DNA of 64,000 nt from Micrococcaceae bacterium Sec5.7. Lineage in GTDB: Bacteria > Actinomycetota > Actinomycetes > Actinomycetales > Micrococcaceae. This document shows positions 43,344 through 52,607 of this stretch, piece by piece. The notes below the pieces were generated by a model, which saw only the letters and a program-made list of their open reading frames with translations, was not told where the DNA came from and did not search any database. Position 1 is the first letter of the stretch, and the number at the start of each line of letters is the position of its first letter. Where the stretch lies: the NCBI GenBank assembly GCA_039636785.1, contig CP144169.1, positions 1,860,001-1,924,000 on the forward strand. The letters are read 5' to 3'. The position numbers and the translations under genes are program-made.

Positions 43344-44018
43344 ATGACCGATAGCCATGCCCCGGGCAGGTCCCCGGCGGCGGCAACGCGCACGGCCTTC
43401 ATTTCCGGCGCGCGTCTGGACGGCTGGGTGGAGCGCTTCAGTGCCAGCCACGGAGCGCTTCAGACGGATGAGCACGACGACGGCCTGCAGCTGAGTGCCG
43501 AGGACGGGACCGTGGCGCTGCTGCAGCCGCCCTGGCCTGTGGACGGGCGTCCGGGACGGGGAGGAGACTCCGTGGCGAGGCTCGCGTCCCTCGCTTCGCA
43601 ACCCCGCACGTCGGGCATGATACTGATCCGGCGGGGCGGGTATTCGGTGGCGGTGGTCCGCGAAGGATTGGTGCTCGCGTCCAAGACCGGAACCCGTCAT
43701 GTGCAATCGCGCACGGCTGCCGGAGGTTGGTCCCAGCATCGTTTCGCCCGGCGTCGGGCGAATCAGGCAGACGCGATGGTCGAAGCCGTGGCAGACCATG
43801 CCGGCAGGATTTTTGCCGGGCACGGGATCGAATACGTGGCTCCCGGCGGGGACCGCACCCTGGCCGAGCTTGTCCTCGACGAGCCCGTGCTGAAGGACTA
43901 TTCGGCCCTGGCGAGGCTGGCTTTCCTGGACGTCCCCGACCCCAAGGCGGCTGTTATGAAAAAAGCGGCGGCGGATTTCTGCGCGGTCAGGATCCAGGTA
44001 ACGGACGCCCAGCCGTAG
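43344..44018 (+). CDS. acVLRF1-family peptidyl-tRNA hydrolase
   Basis: 224 residues. Actinobacterial member of the VLRF1/Vms1 release-factor-like family, which releases nascent chains from stalled large ribosomal subunits. The key loop AGGWSQHRFARRRANQ supplies the conserved Gln (Gln131 of GGWSQ) that replaces the GGQ motif of classical release factors. The N-terminal half (residues 20-115) is the beta-rich core. AAGGGA lies before ATG 43344. It is divergent from rarA, with 63 bases between them. The ribosome-rescue role is inferred from the family. Confidence 0.85.
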   Translation: MTDSHAPGRSPAAATRTAFISGARLDGWVERFSASHGALQTDEHDDGLQLSAEDGTVALLQPPWPVDGRPGRGGDSVARLASLASQPRTSGMILIRRGGYSVAVVREGLVLASKTGTRHVQSRTAAGGWSQHRFARRRANQADAMVEAVADHAGRIFAGHGIEYVAPGGDRTLAELVLDEPVLKDYSALARLAFLDVPDPKAAVMKKAAADFCAVRIQVTDAQP

Positions 44019-44073
44019 TTGTCCAAGGAGTTCACTGAAAGGAGCTCGGACGAAGTGATCGGCGGGCAGGCAG

Positions 44074-44880
44074 TCAGCAGCCGTTCAAGGATCTCTTGGG
44101 GCGTTCCTGACGGTAGGAGTACCTGCCCGCCTCCACGAAGCCCGCCTGGCTGTAGAGCATCCGGGCGCCCGGGTTGGAATCCATCACCAGCAACCAGAAA
44201 CTGTTGACTCCAGCGGAGCGCCCCTGATCCAGAAGTGCCTCCAGAACCTGGCGCGCATAACCGTTCCGCCGGTTTTCGGGCCGAGTGGCCATGCAGTAGA
44301 TCCCGCCGTGACCGTCCACCAGGGCGAGCCGTCCGACGGCGGCAACAGCGCCGTCGTCGTATCTCACCAGTGCATACAACGACGGGCAGCCCGTCAGTAT
44401 GCGGCGGGCGATCTTGAGCTCCGGGTCCCCTCCCCGCCCGTCTACGCTCCACCACAGACTCAGCCATTCGGCCGAAGGCTGATCAAGAATTTCGACGGCG
44501 GGAACATCCGCCTGCGCGGCGGTCACCTCGTCGTACACTGCCGCGATGGCTCTGGTCATGATCAGTGTCTCTGACTGTCTGGTGAAACCCAGTCCGTCCA
44601 GCATCGCGTTGAGGGAGCCGTGACGGGCATCATCGAGGACCTGATAAATGACCGGAAGGCGGCGTTTGCGGTACCAGAGCGCAGCCTCACGGGCAGCTGC
44701 CACCCGATCCGCAGCCTCGTGCCGCGGCCACACCGAATTCGCCCGCTGGGTGACCCCGGACGCTGACCGGAGCACCCACTCGGCCGTATCGTGGCGTTCG
44801 TCGGCCGGCCAGGCAGCGTCCATCAGGACCTCCAGCTGGTCCAGCCCCAGCAGATCGTCCAGCCCCAGGGGATTCGTCAT
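44074..44880 (-). CDS. GNAT-family N-acetyltransferase
   Basis: 268 residues. The C-terminal half has the acetyl-CoA-binding pattern: GIYCMATRPENRRNGYARQV followed by LEALLDQGRSAGVNSFWLLV and NPGARMLYSQAGF. The N-terminal half may be a degenerate second GNAT fold. ATG 44880 has GGAG 6 bases upstream; an ATG at 44892 overlaps that site. It lies downstream of aspS beyond a terminator, so it is probably transcribed separately. Substrate unknown. Confidence 0.85.
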   Translation of the reverse strand: MTNPLGLDDLLGLDQLEVLMDAAWPADERHDTAEWVLRSASGVTQRANSVWPRHEAADRVAAAREAALWYRKRRLPVIYQVLDDARHGSLNAMLDGLGFTRQSETLIMTRAIAAVYDEVTAAQADVPAVEILDQPSAEWLSLWWSVDGRGGDPELKIARRILTGCPSLYALVRYDDGAVAAVGRLALVDGHGGIYCMATRPENRRNGYARQVLEALLDQGRSAGVNSFWLLVMDSNPGARMLYSQAGFVEAGRYSYRQERPKRSLNGC

Positions 44881-44927
44881 CGTCCGCTCCATGCCAAAAA
44901 ATACTGAAGATGTCTCGAAATGCTGAA

Positions 44928-44953
44928 GGCTCCCCGGAGTCACCCGGGGAGCC
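44928..44953 (-). terminator. Terminator hairpin after aspS
   Basis: GGCTCCCCGG (44928-44937) pairs with CCGGGGAGCC (44944-44953), with a 6-base loop. It starts 40 bases downstream of the aspS stop. The minus-strand tail TTCAGCATTT is only moderately U-rich. Confidence 0.75.
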
Positions 44954-44992
44954 AACAGGTCAGTCGGTACTACGCTGGCTTGTTGGCCCAGA

Positions 44993-46786
44993 CTAGTTGG
45001 CTTCCACTTTCAGAATCTCTGGCTTTTTGGCCTCGGGCTTGAAGTCAACGCCGGCTTCCTTGCGCTGCTGCGCCGTGATGGGTGCCGGTGCAGCCGTCAG
45101 AGGATCGTAGCCGCCGCCGGACTTGGGGAAGGCGATGACGTCGCGGATGGACTCCACACCCGCCAGCAAAGCCACTACACGGTCCCAGCCGAACGCGATG
45201 CCGCCATGCGGAGGTGCGCCGAACTTGAAACCCTCAAGCAGGAAGCCAAACTTGGTCTCGGCGTCCACCTTGTCCAGGCCCATCAGCTCAAAGACGCGCT
45301 CCTGGACCTCGCGCTCATGGATACGGATGGAGCCGCCACCGATTTCATTGCCGTTGCAGACAATGTCGTAAGCATAGGACAGCGCCGATTCGGGATCCTT
45401 GTCAAAGGTGTCCATGAACTCCGGCTTCGGAGAGGTGAAAGCATGGTGGACAGCGGTCCACTTGCCTGCGCCCACAGCCACGTCACCGGAAGCCACAGCA
45501 GCGGCAGCCGGCTCGAACATGGGGGCATCCACCACCCACACGAAAGCCCAGTCCTTGGGATCGATCAGGCCGGTGCGGTGTCCGATCTCCACACGGGCTG
45601 CGCCCAGCAGTGCACGGGACGGTGACTTTTCGCCGGCCGCGAAGAAGATGCAGTCACCGGGCTTGGCGCCCACTGCATCCGCGAGGCCTGCACGCTCGGT
45701 GTCGGTCAGGTTCTTGGCAACGGGGCCGGTGAGCTCGCCGTCTTCCTTGAAGAGCACATAGGCAAGACCCTTGGCGCCGCGCTGCTTGGCCCATTCCTGC
45801 CAGGCATCAAGGGCACGGCGTGCCTGCGAGGCGCCACCGGGCATGACAACGGCGCCTACATACGGTGCCTTGAAGACGCCGAAGTTGGTGTCCTTGAAGA
45901 ATTCAGTAAGTTCGGTCAGCTCCAGGTCGAAGCGCAGGTCCGGCTTGTCCGAGCCGTAGCGCGCCATGGCGTCTGCGTAGGTGATCCGCTGGATCGGAGT
46001 CGGGATTTCCACGTCGATCAGCTTCCACAAGGCCTTGACGATGCTCTCACCGAGACTGATGATGTCATCCTGCTCCACGAAGCTGGCTTCGATGTCCAGC
46101 TGGGTGAACTCCGGCTGGCGGTCCGCCCGGAAGTCCTCGTCGCGGTAGCAGCGGGCGATCTGGTAGTACTTCTCGAAGCCGCCCACCTGCAGTAGCTGCT
46201 TGAAAAGCTGCGGGGACTGCGGCAGTGCGTACCAGGAACCCGGCGCCAGGCGGGCGGGGACCACGAAGTCACGGGCGCCTTCCGGCGTCGAACGCGTCAG
46301 CGTGGGGGTTTCGATTTCCACGTAGCCGTCCTGGTGGAGCAGTTCGCGGGCAATGCGGTTGGCTTCTGAGCGCAGGCGCAGGTTGCGGTTGGGGCCCGGG
46401 CGGCGAAGGTCCAGGTAGCGGTGCTTCAGGCGTGCTTCCTCGCCGACCTCCACGTGCTCGTCAATCTGGAACGGCAGCGGGTCCGAGGTGTTCAGGACAG
46501 TTACCGTCTCCGCGATCACCTCGATCTCACCCGTGGCCAGGGCCGGGTTTTCGTTGCCTTCGGGCCGCTGGGAAACCGTGCCGGTGATCTGCAGGACGTA
46601 CTCGTTGCGCAGGCCGTGGAAGACCTCTTCTTCGCGGACCACAACCTGGGCGACGCCCGAGGCGTCACGCAGATCGACGAATGCGACACCACCGTGATCA
46701 CGACGACGGCCAACCCAGCCGGCCAGGGTTACGGTTTGTCCAATGTGCTCGGAGCGGAGGGATCCGAGGTCATGTGTGCGCAGCAC
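44993..46786 (-). CDS. aspS: Aspartyl-tRNA synthetase, probably non-discriminating
   Basis: Class IIb synthetase of 597 residues. An OB-fold anticodon-binding domain (1-110), the class II core ([20 protein letters not shown] motif 2 region, GGGSIRIHE) and the bacterial GAD insertion are present. Residue 31 is His in RRRDHGG; Leu here marks tRNA-Asp-specific enzymes and His the type that also charges tRNA-Asn for GatCAB. GTG 46786 follows GAAAGG by 6 bases. It is divergent from the APC permease. Confidence 0.95.
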   Translation of the reverse strand: MLRTHDLGSLRSEHIGQTVTLAGWVGRRRDHGGVAFVDLRDASGVAQVVVREEEVFHGLRNEYVLQITGTVSQRPEGNENPALATGEIEVIAETVTVLNTSDPLPFQIDEHVEVGEEARLKHRYLDLRRPGPNRNLRLRSEANRIARELLHQDGYVEIETPTLTRSTPEGARDFVVPARLAPGSWYALPQSPQLFKQLLQVGGFEKYYQIARCYRDEDFRADRQPEFTQLDIEASFVEQDDIISLGESIVKALWKLIDVEIPTPIQRITYADAMARYGSDKPDLRFDLELTELTEFFKDTNFGVFKAPYVGAVVMPGGASQARRALDAWQEWAKQRGAKGLAYVLFKEDGELTGPVAKNLTDTERAGLADAVGAKPGDCIFFAAGEKSPSRALLGAARVEIGHRTGLIDPKDWAFVWVVDAPMFEPAAAAVASGDVAVGAGKWTAVHHAFTSPKPEFMDTFDKDPESALSYAYDIVCNGNEIGGGSIRIHEREVQERVFELMGLDKVDAETKFGFLLEGFKFGAPPHGGIAFGWDRVVALLAGVESIRDVIAFPKSGGGYDPLTAAPAPITAQQRKEAGVDFKPEAKKPEILKVEAN

Positions 46787-46885
46787 AGCATACCTTTCAG
46801 AAAGAAGACAGGATGAAGTTGAAATAGAATCGTTGCGGGAACGATCCCGTTTGAGTTTACCCGTTGGAAAGGTCCCTCCCCCGCC

Positions 46886-48133
46886 ATGAACCAGCACCAG
46901 CAGCTTCGGCGAAGACTCGGCGTGGTGGACGCATCATCCATTGGACTCGGCTCGATGCTCGGAGCCGGCGTATTCGTGGTCTTCAGCCCGGCCGCTGCCT
47001 TGGCCGGAAACCTGCTGATGGTTTCCGTGCTGTTGGCCGGCGCCGTTGCCTACTGCAACGCGGTGGCTTCGGCCCAGCTCGCGGCCAAATACCCGGCGAG
47101 CGGAGGCAGCTATGTCTACGGCCGGGAGCAGCTCGGAGAATGGCCGGGTTTTGTTGCCGGCTGGGGCTTCATCACCGGGAAGACGGCCTCCTGCGCCGCC
47201 ATGGCGCTGACGTTCGGGCATTACATCGCCCCGGACTACGCCACCCCTGTGGCGATTGCAGGCGTTGTGGTGCTGACAGGCGTCAATCTGCTGGGAATCA
47301 CCCGTACGGCCTTGCTGACCCGGATCCTGCTGGGGCTGGTGCTGGCCACACTCGTATTTGTGGCCGTGGCCAGCATCATCGGACCGCATCCCGTGGGCAC
47401 CGGGCAAGGTGACGGCCCGGCGGTCAGCGCCTGGGGCATCCTCCCCGCGGCCGGCCTGATGTTCTTTGCCTTCGCCGGCTACGCGCGCATAGCCACTCTG
47501 GGGGAAGAGGTCAGGGATCCTGCCAGGACCATCCCACGCGCCATCATGACCGCACTCGCGGCTGCCTTTGGAATCTATGTTGTGCTGGCGCTGCTCCTGA
47601 TGACCCACCTGACCACCCGCCGGCTGGCCGAGTCAGCATCACCCCTGCTTGATGCCGTGACGCACTCGCAGTTCAGCGCCGGTGCGCCGCTGGTTCAGGC
47701 CGGGGCTGCTGCTGCGTGCCTGGGCGCTCTGCTCGCCCTGATCACAGGAGTGGGCCGGACAACCATGGCCATGGCGCGGGAGCGGGACTTGCCGGGTCAG
47801 CTTGCCCGAGTCGGGGGCCGGCACACGGTGCCTTTCATTGCTGAAATCTCGGTTGCCGCTGTGGTGATTGTACTGTTGCTGACCACCGACGTCATGACGG
47901 TGGTGGGGTTCTCCAGCTTTGGTGTGCTGTTGTATTACGCCGTGACAAACGCCGCCGCCTTCACCCTTGCCGAACGCCCGGGCTACGCGCCGAAGTGGCT
48001 GAACGCCCTCGGCCTGGCTGGCTGCCTCCTTCTGGCCGTCACGTTGCCGCCGGTGTCAGTCCTGGGCATGGCGGCTGTGCTTGCTGCGGGAATCGCCGGG
48101 CGCTTCCTGATCCTGCGGTTGCGGAGCAGGTAA
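46886..48133 (+). CDS. APC-family amino acid permease
   Basis: Integral membrane transporter of 415 residues with about 12 hydrophobic segments. The N-terminal unwound helix [15 protein letters not shown] and the [19 protein letters not shown] segment identify the amino acid-polyamine-organocation superfamily. [20 protein letters not shown] is the typical loop after helix 6. Substrate not predictable. It is divergent from aspS (99 bases) and ends 4 bases from the convergent hisS stop, with no visible terminator between them. Confidence 0.92.
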   Translation: MNQHQQLRRRLGVVDASSIGLGSMLGAGVFVVFSPAAALAGNLLMVSVLLAGAVAYCNAVASAQLAAKYPASGGSYVYGREQLGEWPGFVAGWGFITGKTASCAAMALTFGHYIAPDYATPVAIAGVVVLTGVNLLGITRTALLTRILLGLVLATLVFVAVASIIGPHPVGTGQGDGPAVSAWGILPAAGLMFFAFAGYARIATLGEEVRDPARTIPRAIMTALAAAFGIYVVLALLLMTHLTTRRLAESASPLLDAVTHSQFSAGAPLVQAGAAAACLGALLALITGVGRTTMAMARERDLPGQLARVGGRHTVPFIAEISVAAVVIVLLLTTDVMTVVGFSSFGVLLYYAVTNAAAFTLAERPGYAPKWLNALGLAGCLLLAVTLPPVSVLGMAAVLAAGIAGRFLILRLRSR

Positions 48134-48137
48134 GTTC

Positions 48138-49502
48138 CTAAACCGTTTCCACCTGAACAGTCTTCACCTGGACGGACAGGTCCTCCGCCGGCGGTGACCA
48201 GAGCGCCGGATCCGCATCGGTCTGCTCGCCGGAACGGATGTCCTTGACCTGGTGCTTGCCGTCGTCGTCCGTGAACCAGACGAACGGGATTCCACGGCGG
48301 TCGGCGAATTTGATCTGCTTGCCGAACTTCTCCGCCTTGGCCGCAACCTCGGTGGAAATGCCCCGGCTCCGCAGCTGGGCAGCGACGTCCTGCGCTGCAC
48401 CCCAGCTGTCGTCCGTGCTGAGTGCGACGAGCACAGCAGCAGGCACCGAGCGTGAGGCGCGGGCAAACTCCTGGCTGAGGATCCGCGAAACCAGCCGGGT
48501 CACCCCGATGGACAGACCGACGCCGGGGAACTTGCGGTTCCCCTTGCTCGCCAGCGCGTCGTAGCGCCCGCCCGAGCAGATGGAGCCCAGCTGTTCGTGG
48601 CCCACGAGCACTGTCTCCACAACAGTTCCGGTGTAATAGTCCAGGCCGCGGGCGATGCTCAGATCCGCAATCACTTTGCCGGGCGCACGCTGAACAGCAG
48701 CCTCTATCACCTGTTCGAGCTCGTCCAATCCTTCCTCGAGCAGTTCGTTGGTGATACCCAGCGCACGGACCTGGGCCACAAACGAGGTGTCCTCGGTACG
48801 GATACCCGCCAGCTTCAGGGCGGCCTGCGCCTGCTCCTCGGTGGCGCCGAGTTCGGTCTTCAGGAGCTCCGCCACCCTTGCGGCGCCGATCTTCTCCAGC
48901 TTGTCGATGCTGCGAAGAACACCGGCAGTGTCCGTTAGCCCGATTCCCCGGTAGAAACCTTCGGCGAGTTTGCGGTTGTTGATCCGCAGCCTGAAATCGG
49001 GAATGGGCAGGGCATTCAGGGCCTCGGCAATGACCAGCACGATCTCGACGTCGTAGCGGAACGGCAGTTCGCCGTCGCCCACCACATCGATATCAGCCTG
49101 GGTGAATTCGCGGGCGCGCCCCTCCTGCGGACGCTCGCCCCTCCACACCTTCTGGATCTGGTACCGGCGGAATGGAAATGCCAGGTATCCGGCGTTTTCC
49201 ACCACGTAACGCGCAAACGGTACTGTCAGGTCGAAGTGCAGGGCCAGGGCGTTCGGATCCGATTTGCCGGCTTTCTCCGCTGAGCCGCCGTCGTCGTCCT
49301 GGAGCCGGCGGAGGCCGTACACCTCTTTGTCGATCTCGCCCTTGCGGAGCAGCTGTCCCACGGTTTCAACGGCTCGAGTCTCAATGGAGCCAAAGCCGTG
49401 CAGCTCGAAAATCCGGCGCAGGGTGTCCAGCACGTGCAGCTCCACCTGCCGCTCCTCGGGAAGCCACTCGGGGAATCCGGACAGAGAGGCTGTGCGTGCC
49501 AT
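48138..49502 (-). CDS. hisS: Histidyl-tRNA synthetase
   Basis: Class IIa synthetase, 454 residues. Motif 2 is YQIQKVWRGERPQEGRAREF. The His-specific motifs are SIARGLDYYTGTVVE and ICSGGRYDAL, and motif 3 lies around FPGVGLSIGVTRL. The C-terminal anticodon domain is present. ATG 49502 has GAGGAG 10 bases upstream. An in-frame ATG 49595 would add 31 residues without a ribosome site and is less likely. It faces away from the cyclophilin gene; an inverted repeat with two TAAACT boxes lies between them. Confidence 0.95.
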   Translation of the reverse strand: MARTASLSGFPEWLPEERQVELHVLDTLRRIFELHGFGSIETRAVETVGQLLRKGEIDKEVYGLRRLQDDDGGSAEKAGKSDPNALALHFDLTVPFARYVVENAGYLAFPFRRYQIQKVWRGERPQEGRAREFTQADIDVVGDGELPFRYDVEIVLVIAEALNALPIPDFRLRINNRKLAEGFYRGIGLTDTAGVLRSIDKLEKIGAARVAELLKTELGATEEQAQAALKLAGIRTEDTSFVAQVRALGITNELLEEGLDELEQVIEAAVQRAPGKVIADLSIARGLDYYTGTVVETVLVGHEQLGSICSGGRYDALASKGNRKFPGVGLSIGVTRLVSRILSQEFARASRSVPAAVLVALSTDDSWGAAQDVAAQLRSRGISTEVAAKAEKFGKQIKFADRRGIPFVWFTDDDGKHQVKDIRSGEQTDADPALWSPPAEDLSVQVKTVQVETV

Positions 49503-49595
49503 GGTGGAGTTTCTCCTCAAGTAAGCGGTGGCCGGAGGCTTCGCTGCTATTCCGCGCCGAAACGGGGCGGCAACGGCGGGAGTCCAGCCAGTCAT

Positions 49596-49626
49596 GCATA
49601 AACTATGTGCGGCAGTCAGTTTATGC
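49596..49626. promoter_or_regulatory. Inverted repeat carrying two facing -10-like boxes (hisS / cyclophilin)
   Basis: GCATAAACT (49596-49604) and AGTTTATGC (49618-49626) form a perfect 9-bp inverted repeat with a 13-base spacer. Each arm contains TAAACT (TANNNT), one reading right toward the cyclophilin gene, the other left toward hisS. It is the only striking element in the 245-base gap and may be a pair of overlapping promoters or an operator. Confidence 0.5.
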
Positions 49627-49747
49627 TTTAGCCGCCTGCATCTCTAATACGGGAGGCGGCCGCATGGGCACCTGCCGCTTTTGCTGCTGCACACCGGCCA
49701 CCGCCGCAGGCGCTTTCCGGTACCCAGCCTTACAACCAGGAGGACTT

Positions 49748-50554
49748 TTGGCGGCCAGTTCACGAGGTGCGCGCGAAGCCAAGCGACGCATCCAGCAGAT
49801 GGAAGCAAAGCGCGATTTGCGCCGGGACCAGGAAAAGCGCCGGAAGAGGGACAACCTCATCGCCGTAGGCGCCGGCACAGCAGCGGTGATTCTCGCCGTC
49901 GTCCTCCAGCTGACCTCGTTTGCCGGGAACCCCACCGAAGACGAATTCGTCGCGGCGGAAGCCGGGTTGACCAGCCCGTCCCCGTCAGCAACGCCGTCGG
50001 CAGCCGCTACCAACGGCGCCAACATCCCCAAGCCGGAAACAGCAGCCGGGAGGGTGTTCAAGGGCGAACTCAAGCTGAACAGCGGCACCCTCGCCGTCCA
50101 AATGGACGGCACCAAAGCCCCACAGGCCGCGGCGGTGTTTAAGTCGCTGGCCGACGATGGCTACTACAAAGGCATCGACTGCCACCGGCTCACCACCGGC
50201 GAGACCTTCGGCGTCCTGCAATGCGGCTCCAAGACCGGTGACGGCCAGGGCGATCCGGACTACAACTGGGGGCCACTGGAAAACACGCCCCAAGACAACA
50301 AGTACCCGGCCGGGACCATTGCCGTGGCCCGGACCGGCGGAAACGCCTATGGTAACGGGACCCAGTTCTTCATTGTCTACAAGGACACCGTGATTCCCGC
50401 CGATGCTGCCGGGGGATATACGGTGGTGGGCAAGGTGACATCAGGCCTGGACGTAGTGACCAAGATCGCTGCGGCTGGCATAAAGACAGGCGAAAACGCC
50501 ACCGACGGCGCACCTGTGGAACCAGTCACGATAGACTCGTTCTCTCTGAAGTAG
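49748..50554 (+). CDS. Membrane-anchored cyclophilin-type peptidyl-prolyl isomerase
   Basis: 268 residues. A charged, probably coiled N-terminus (AREAKRRIQQMEAKRDLRRD) lies before a membrane helix (about 36-58). A Ser/Pro/Ala linker follows, then a cyclophilin domain outside the membrane with CHRLTTGETFGVLQCG (catalytic Arg of the FHR motif) and GTQFFIVYKDTVIPADAAGG. TTG 49748 is chosen because AGGAGG ends 4 bases before it; the frame is open further upstream but no other start has a ribosome site. Likely assists folding of exported proteins. Confidence 0.92.
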   Translation: MAASSRGAREAKRRIQQMEAKRDLRRDQEKRRKRDNLIAVGAGTAAVILAVVLQLTSFAGNPTEDEFVAAEAGLTSPSPSATPSAAATNGANIPKPETAAGRVFKGELKLNSGTLAVQMDGTKAPQAAAVFKSLADDGYYKGIDCHRLTTGETFGVLQCGSKTGDGQGDPDYNWGPLENTPQDNKYPAGTIAVARTGGNAYGNGTQFFIVYKDTVIPADAAGGYTVVGKVTSGLDVVTKIAAAGIKTGENATDGAPVEPVTIDSFSLK

Positions 50555-50623
50555 CCAGCCCCGGCCCTTGTGGCCGCGGGTGCATTACGTGAGTATTTCC
50601 CTCCAAGCGAAAGACTTTTAGCG

Positions 50624-52477
50624 GTGACAGACAGTCAGAAATCCGACGAAACATCAGCAGCAGCCAACCTGACCGAGAGTGAGGCCCCCGTGGCCGACGG
50701 TGCAGAGGCAGCGTCTGAAAGCGCAGAAACCGAAACAGAAGCAGGCACCGAGGAATCCCCCGCGACGGTAACGCCGGCGGAACCTGAAGCCGTCGTCGAG
50801 GTAGCTGTGGCCGAAGCTCCCGCGGAAGCCGCGGTTCAGGCTGAACCCGAAACGGGAGTTGAAGCTCCCGTGGCCGAACCTCCCGTGGAAGCCGAGGCCG
50901 TGCCTGAATCGGACACCCCGGCAGAGCTGGAAACGGCAGAGCCTGAAACGTCGGCCGCAGAAACGGCGGCGCCGGCAACGGAAGCCGCTGAGGCACCAGC
51001 TGCTGAACCATCCACGCCTGCTCCAGCCGCTCCTACTGCGCCGTCTCCTACGGCTGTTGCGTACCCTTCGGCGCCGTCCCCTGAAGTGCCGTCTGTTTCG
51101 GATGCGCCGAAGCCGGTTCCGGCTCCGCGCCCTGCGGCACCTTCGCCGTCGGCTTTCGCTGCCCGGCCCAAGACAGGTGCAGCCGCACCTGTTGCAGCAC
51201 CCGCGCCGGTTCCTTCCGCCACGTCCCTGGCTGAGGCAGCCCGGTGGGGCCGGGTGGAGGGGGACGGCCATGTGTTCCTCACCATCGATGGTAAAGAGCA
51301 CCCGGTAGGCCAGTACCCCGATGTCAGCAATGACGAGGCACTGGGATACTTCGCCCGGAAATACGATGACATCGTGGCGCAGGTTGTGTTGCTGGAACAG
51401 CGCGTAGGGTCCAAGGCTCCCAGCACGGACATGCAGAAAACGGTCACTCATCTGCGTGAGCAGCTTGCCGAACGGAACATGGTGGGCGATATCCGCTCAG
51501 CCGAAACCCGGCTCGACACACTGTCCGCGCAGATCACTGACCTTGAAAAGTCGGAAAAGGCCGAGCATGACGCCATCCGCACCGCAGAGCTGGCGGCGCG
51601 TGAGGCGATCGTGGCCGAGGCGGAGGAAATCTCCGGCCACGACCCCTCGCAGGTCCAGTGGAAGACTTCCAGCGCACGGATGAACGAACTCTTCGAAAGC
51701 TGGAAAACAGCCCAGAAGAGCGGCGTCAGGCTTGGCCGCAGTAACGAGGATGCATTGTGGAAGCGCTTCCGGGCCGCGCGCACCGTTTTTGACCGTCACC
51801 GCCGGGCCTACTTCTCCCAGCTGGACAGCAACAACTCAGCCGCCAAGTCCGCCAAGGAAAAACTCATCACCGAGGCTGAGGCGCTGTCTTCCTCGACTGA
51901 CTGGGGCTTCGCAGCAGGCGAGTATCGCCGTCTGATGGATGAATGGAAGGCGTCACCTCGTGCCAGCCGCAAGGACGACGACTCTCTCTGGGCGCGTTTC
52001 CGCGCCGCCCAGGATGTCTTCTTCACCTCTCGCCAGGCTGCCAATGACGAGATTGAGCAGGAGTACGTGGCTAATCTGACCGTGAAGGAAGCCCTTCTCG
52101 TGGAAGCGAACGCGCTCCTGCCCATCAAGGATCTGGCCAGCGTCAAGAAGTCCCTGCAGTCCATCCGCGACCGCTGGGAGGAAGCCGGCAAGGTTCCGCG
52201 TGGCGACATGGGCCGTATTGAGGCTGGGCTTCGCAAGGTGGAGGATGCAGTCCGTCACGCCGAGGACGAAAACTGGCAGCGCTCCAATCCCGAGACCAAG
52301 GCCCGCACCAACAGTGCCTTGTCCCAGCTCGAGTCCGCGATCGCCGGGCTCAAGGACGATCTCGCCAAGGCTGAGAAGGCCGGTGACCAGCGCAAGATCA
52401 AGGCCGCGCAGGAAGCACTCGATGCGCGGCAGGCCTGGCTGGACCAGATCCAGCGCTCTGCCAGCGAGCTCTCCTAG
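50624..52477 (+). CDS. DUF349 coiled-coil protein with acidic Ala/Pro/Glu-rich N-terminus
   Basis: 617 residues. The first 200 are low-complexity Ala/Glu/Pro/Val, without membrane helix or signal peptide. A short globular segment (RVEGDGHVFLTIDGKEHPVG) leads into several DUF349 helical repeats, with W-x5-G/S patterns such as ELFESWKTAQKSGVRLGRSN and RLMDEWKASPRASRKDDDSL, each followed by LWxRFRAA. GTG 50624 is the likely start, with only a weak ribosome site. DUF349 proteins are widespread and uncharacterised; the acidic tail suggests solubility or binding of basic partners. It follows the cyclophilin gene by 69 bases and precedes the AbiEi-like gene on the same strand. Confidence 0.85.
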   Translation: MTDSQKSDETSAAANLTESEAPVADGAEAASESAETETEAGTEESPATVTPAEPEAVVEVAVAEAPAEAAVQAEPETGVEAPVAEPPVEAEAVPESDTPAELETAEPETSAAETAAPATEAAEAPAAEPSTPAPAAPTAPSPTAVAYPSAPSPEVPSVSDAPKPVPAPRPAAPSPSAFAARPKTGAAAPVAAPAPVPSATSLAEAARWGRVEGDGHVFLTIDGKEHPVGQYPDVSNDEALGYFARKYDDIVAQVVLLEQRVGSKAPSTDMQKTVTHLREQLAERNMVGDIRSAETRLDTLSAQITDLEKSEKAEHDAIRTAELAAREAIVAEAEEISGHDPSQVQWKTSSARMNELFESWKTAQKSGVRLGRSNEDALWKRFRAARTVFDRHRRAYFSQLDSNNSAAKSAKEKLITEAEALSSSTDWGFAAGEYRRLMDEWKASPRASRKDDDSLWARFRAAQDVFFTSRQAANDEIEQEYVANLTVKEALLVEANALLPIKDLASVKKSLQSIRDRWEEAGKVPRGDMGRIEAGLRKVEDAVRHAEDENWQRSNPETKARTNSALSQLESAIAGLKDDLAKAEKAGDQRKIKAAQEALDARQAWLDQIQRSASELS

Positions 52478-52542
52478 ACTCCGGCACAAGCGGCAATCTC
52501 CGGCTTCCCCGGTGATTTCCTGCCGACGTTTCAGGCCTTGTT

Positions 52543-52562
52543 CCGGTTATCCACATAGCCGG
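52543..52562. promoter_or_regulatory. Near-palindrome containing a DnaA-box sequence
   Basis: CCGGTTATCCACATAGCCGG is a 20-base imperfect palindrome (7 of 8 arm bases match). Its centre includes TTATCCACA (52547-52555), identical to the strong DnaA box. It lies 46 bases before the AbiEi-like gene. It is a single box with no AT-rich region or cluster, so it is not a replication origin; it may be an operator or a DnaA-regulated site. Confidence 0.4.
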
Positions 52563-52607
52563 GGCAGGGCCTGTACTCGTTTGGCGCCGCCACGGCAAGA
52601 TTGCACA

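Noticed and set aside
49503..49595. 31-residue N-terminal extension of hisS from ATG 49595
   Set aside because: GAGGAG precedes ATG 49502, and the extension is not HisRS-like.
52547..52555. Chromosomal replication origin
   Set aside because: A single DnaA box with no cluster, AT-rich region or dnaA/dnaN genes.
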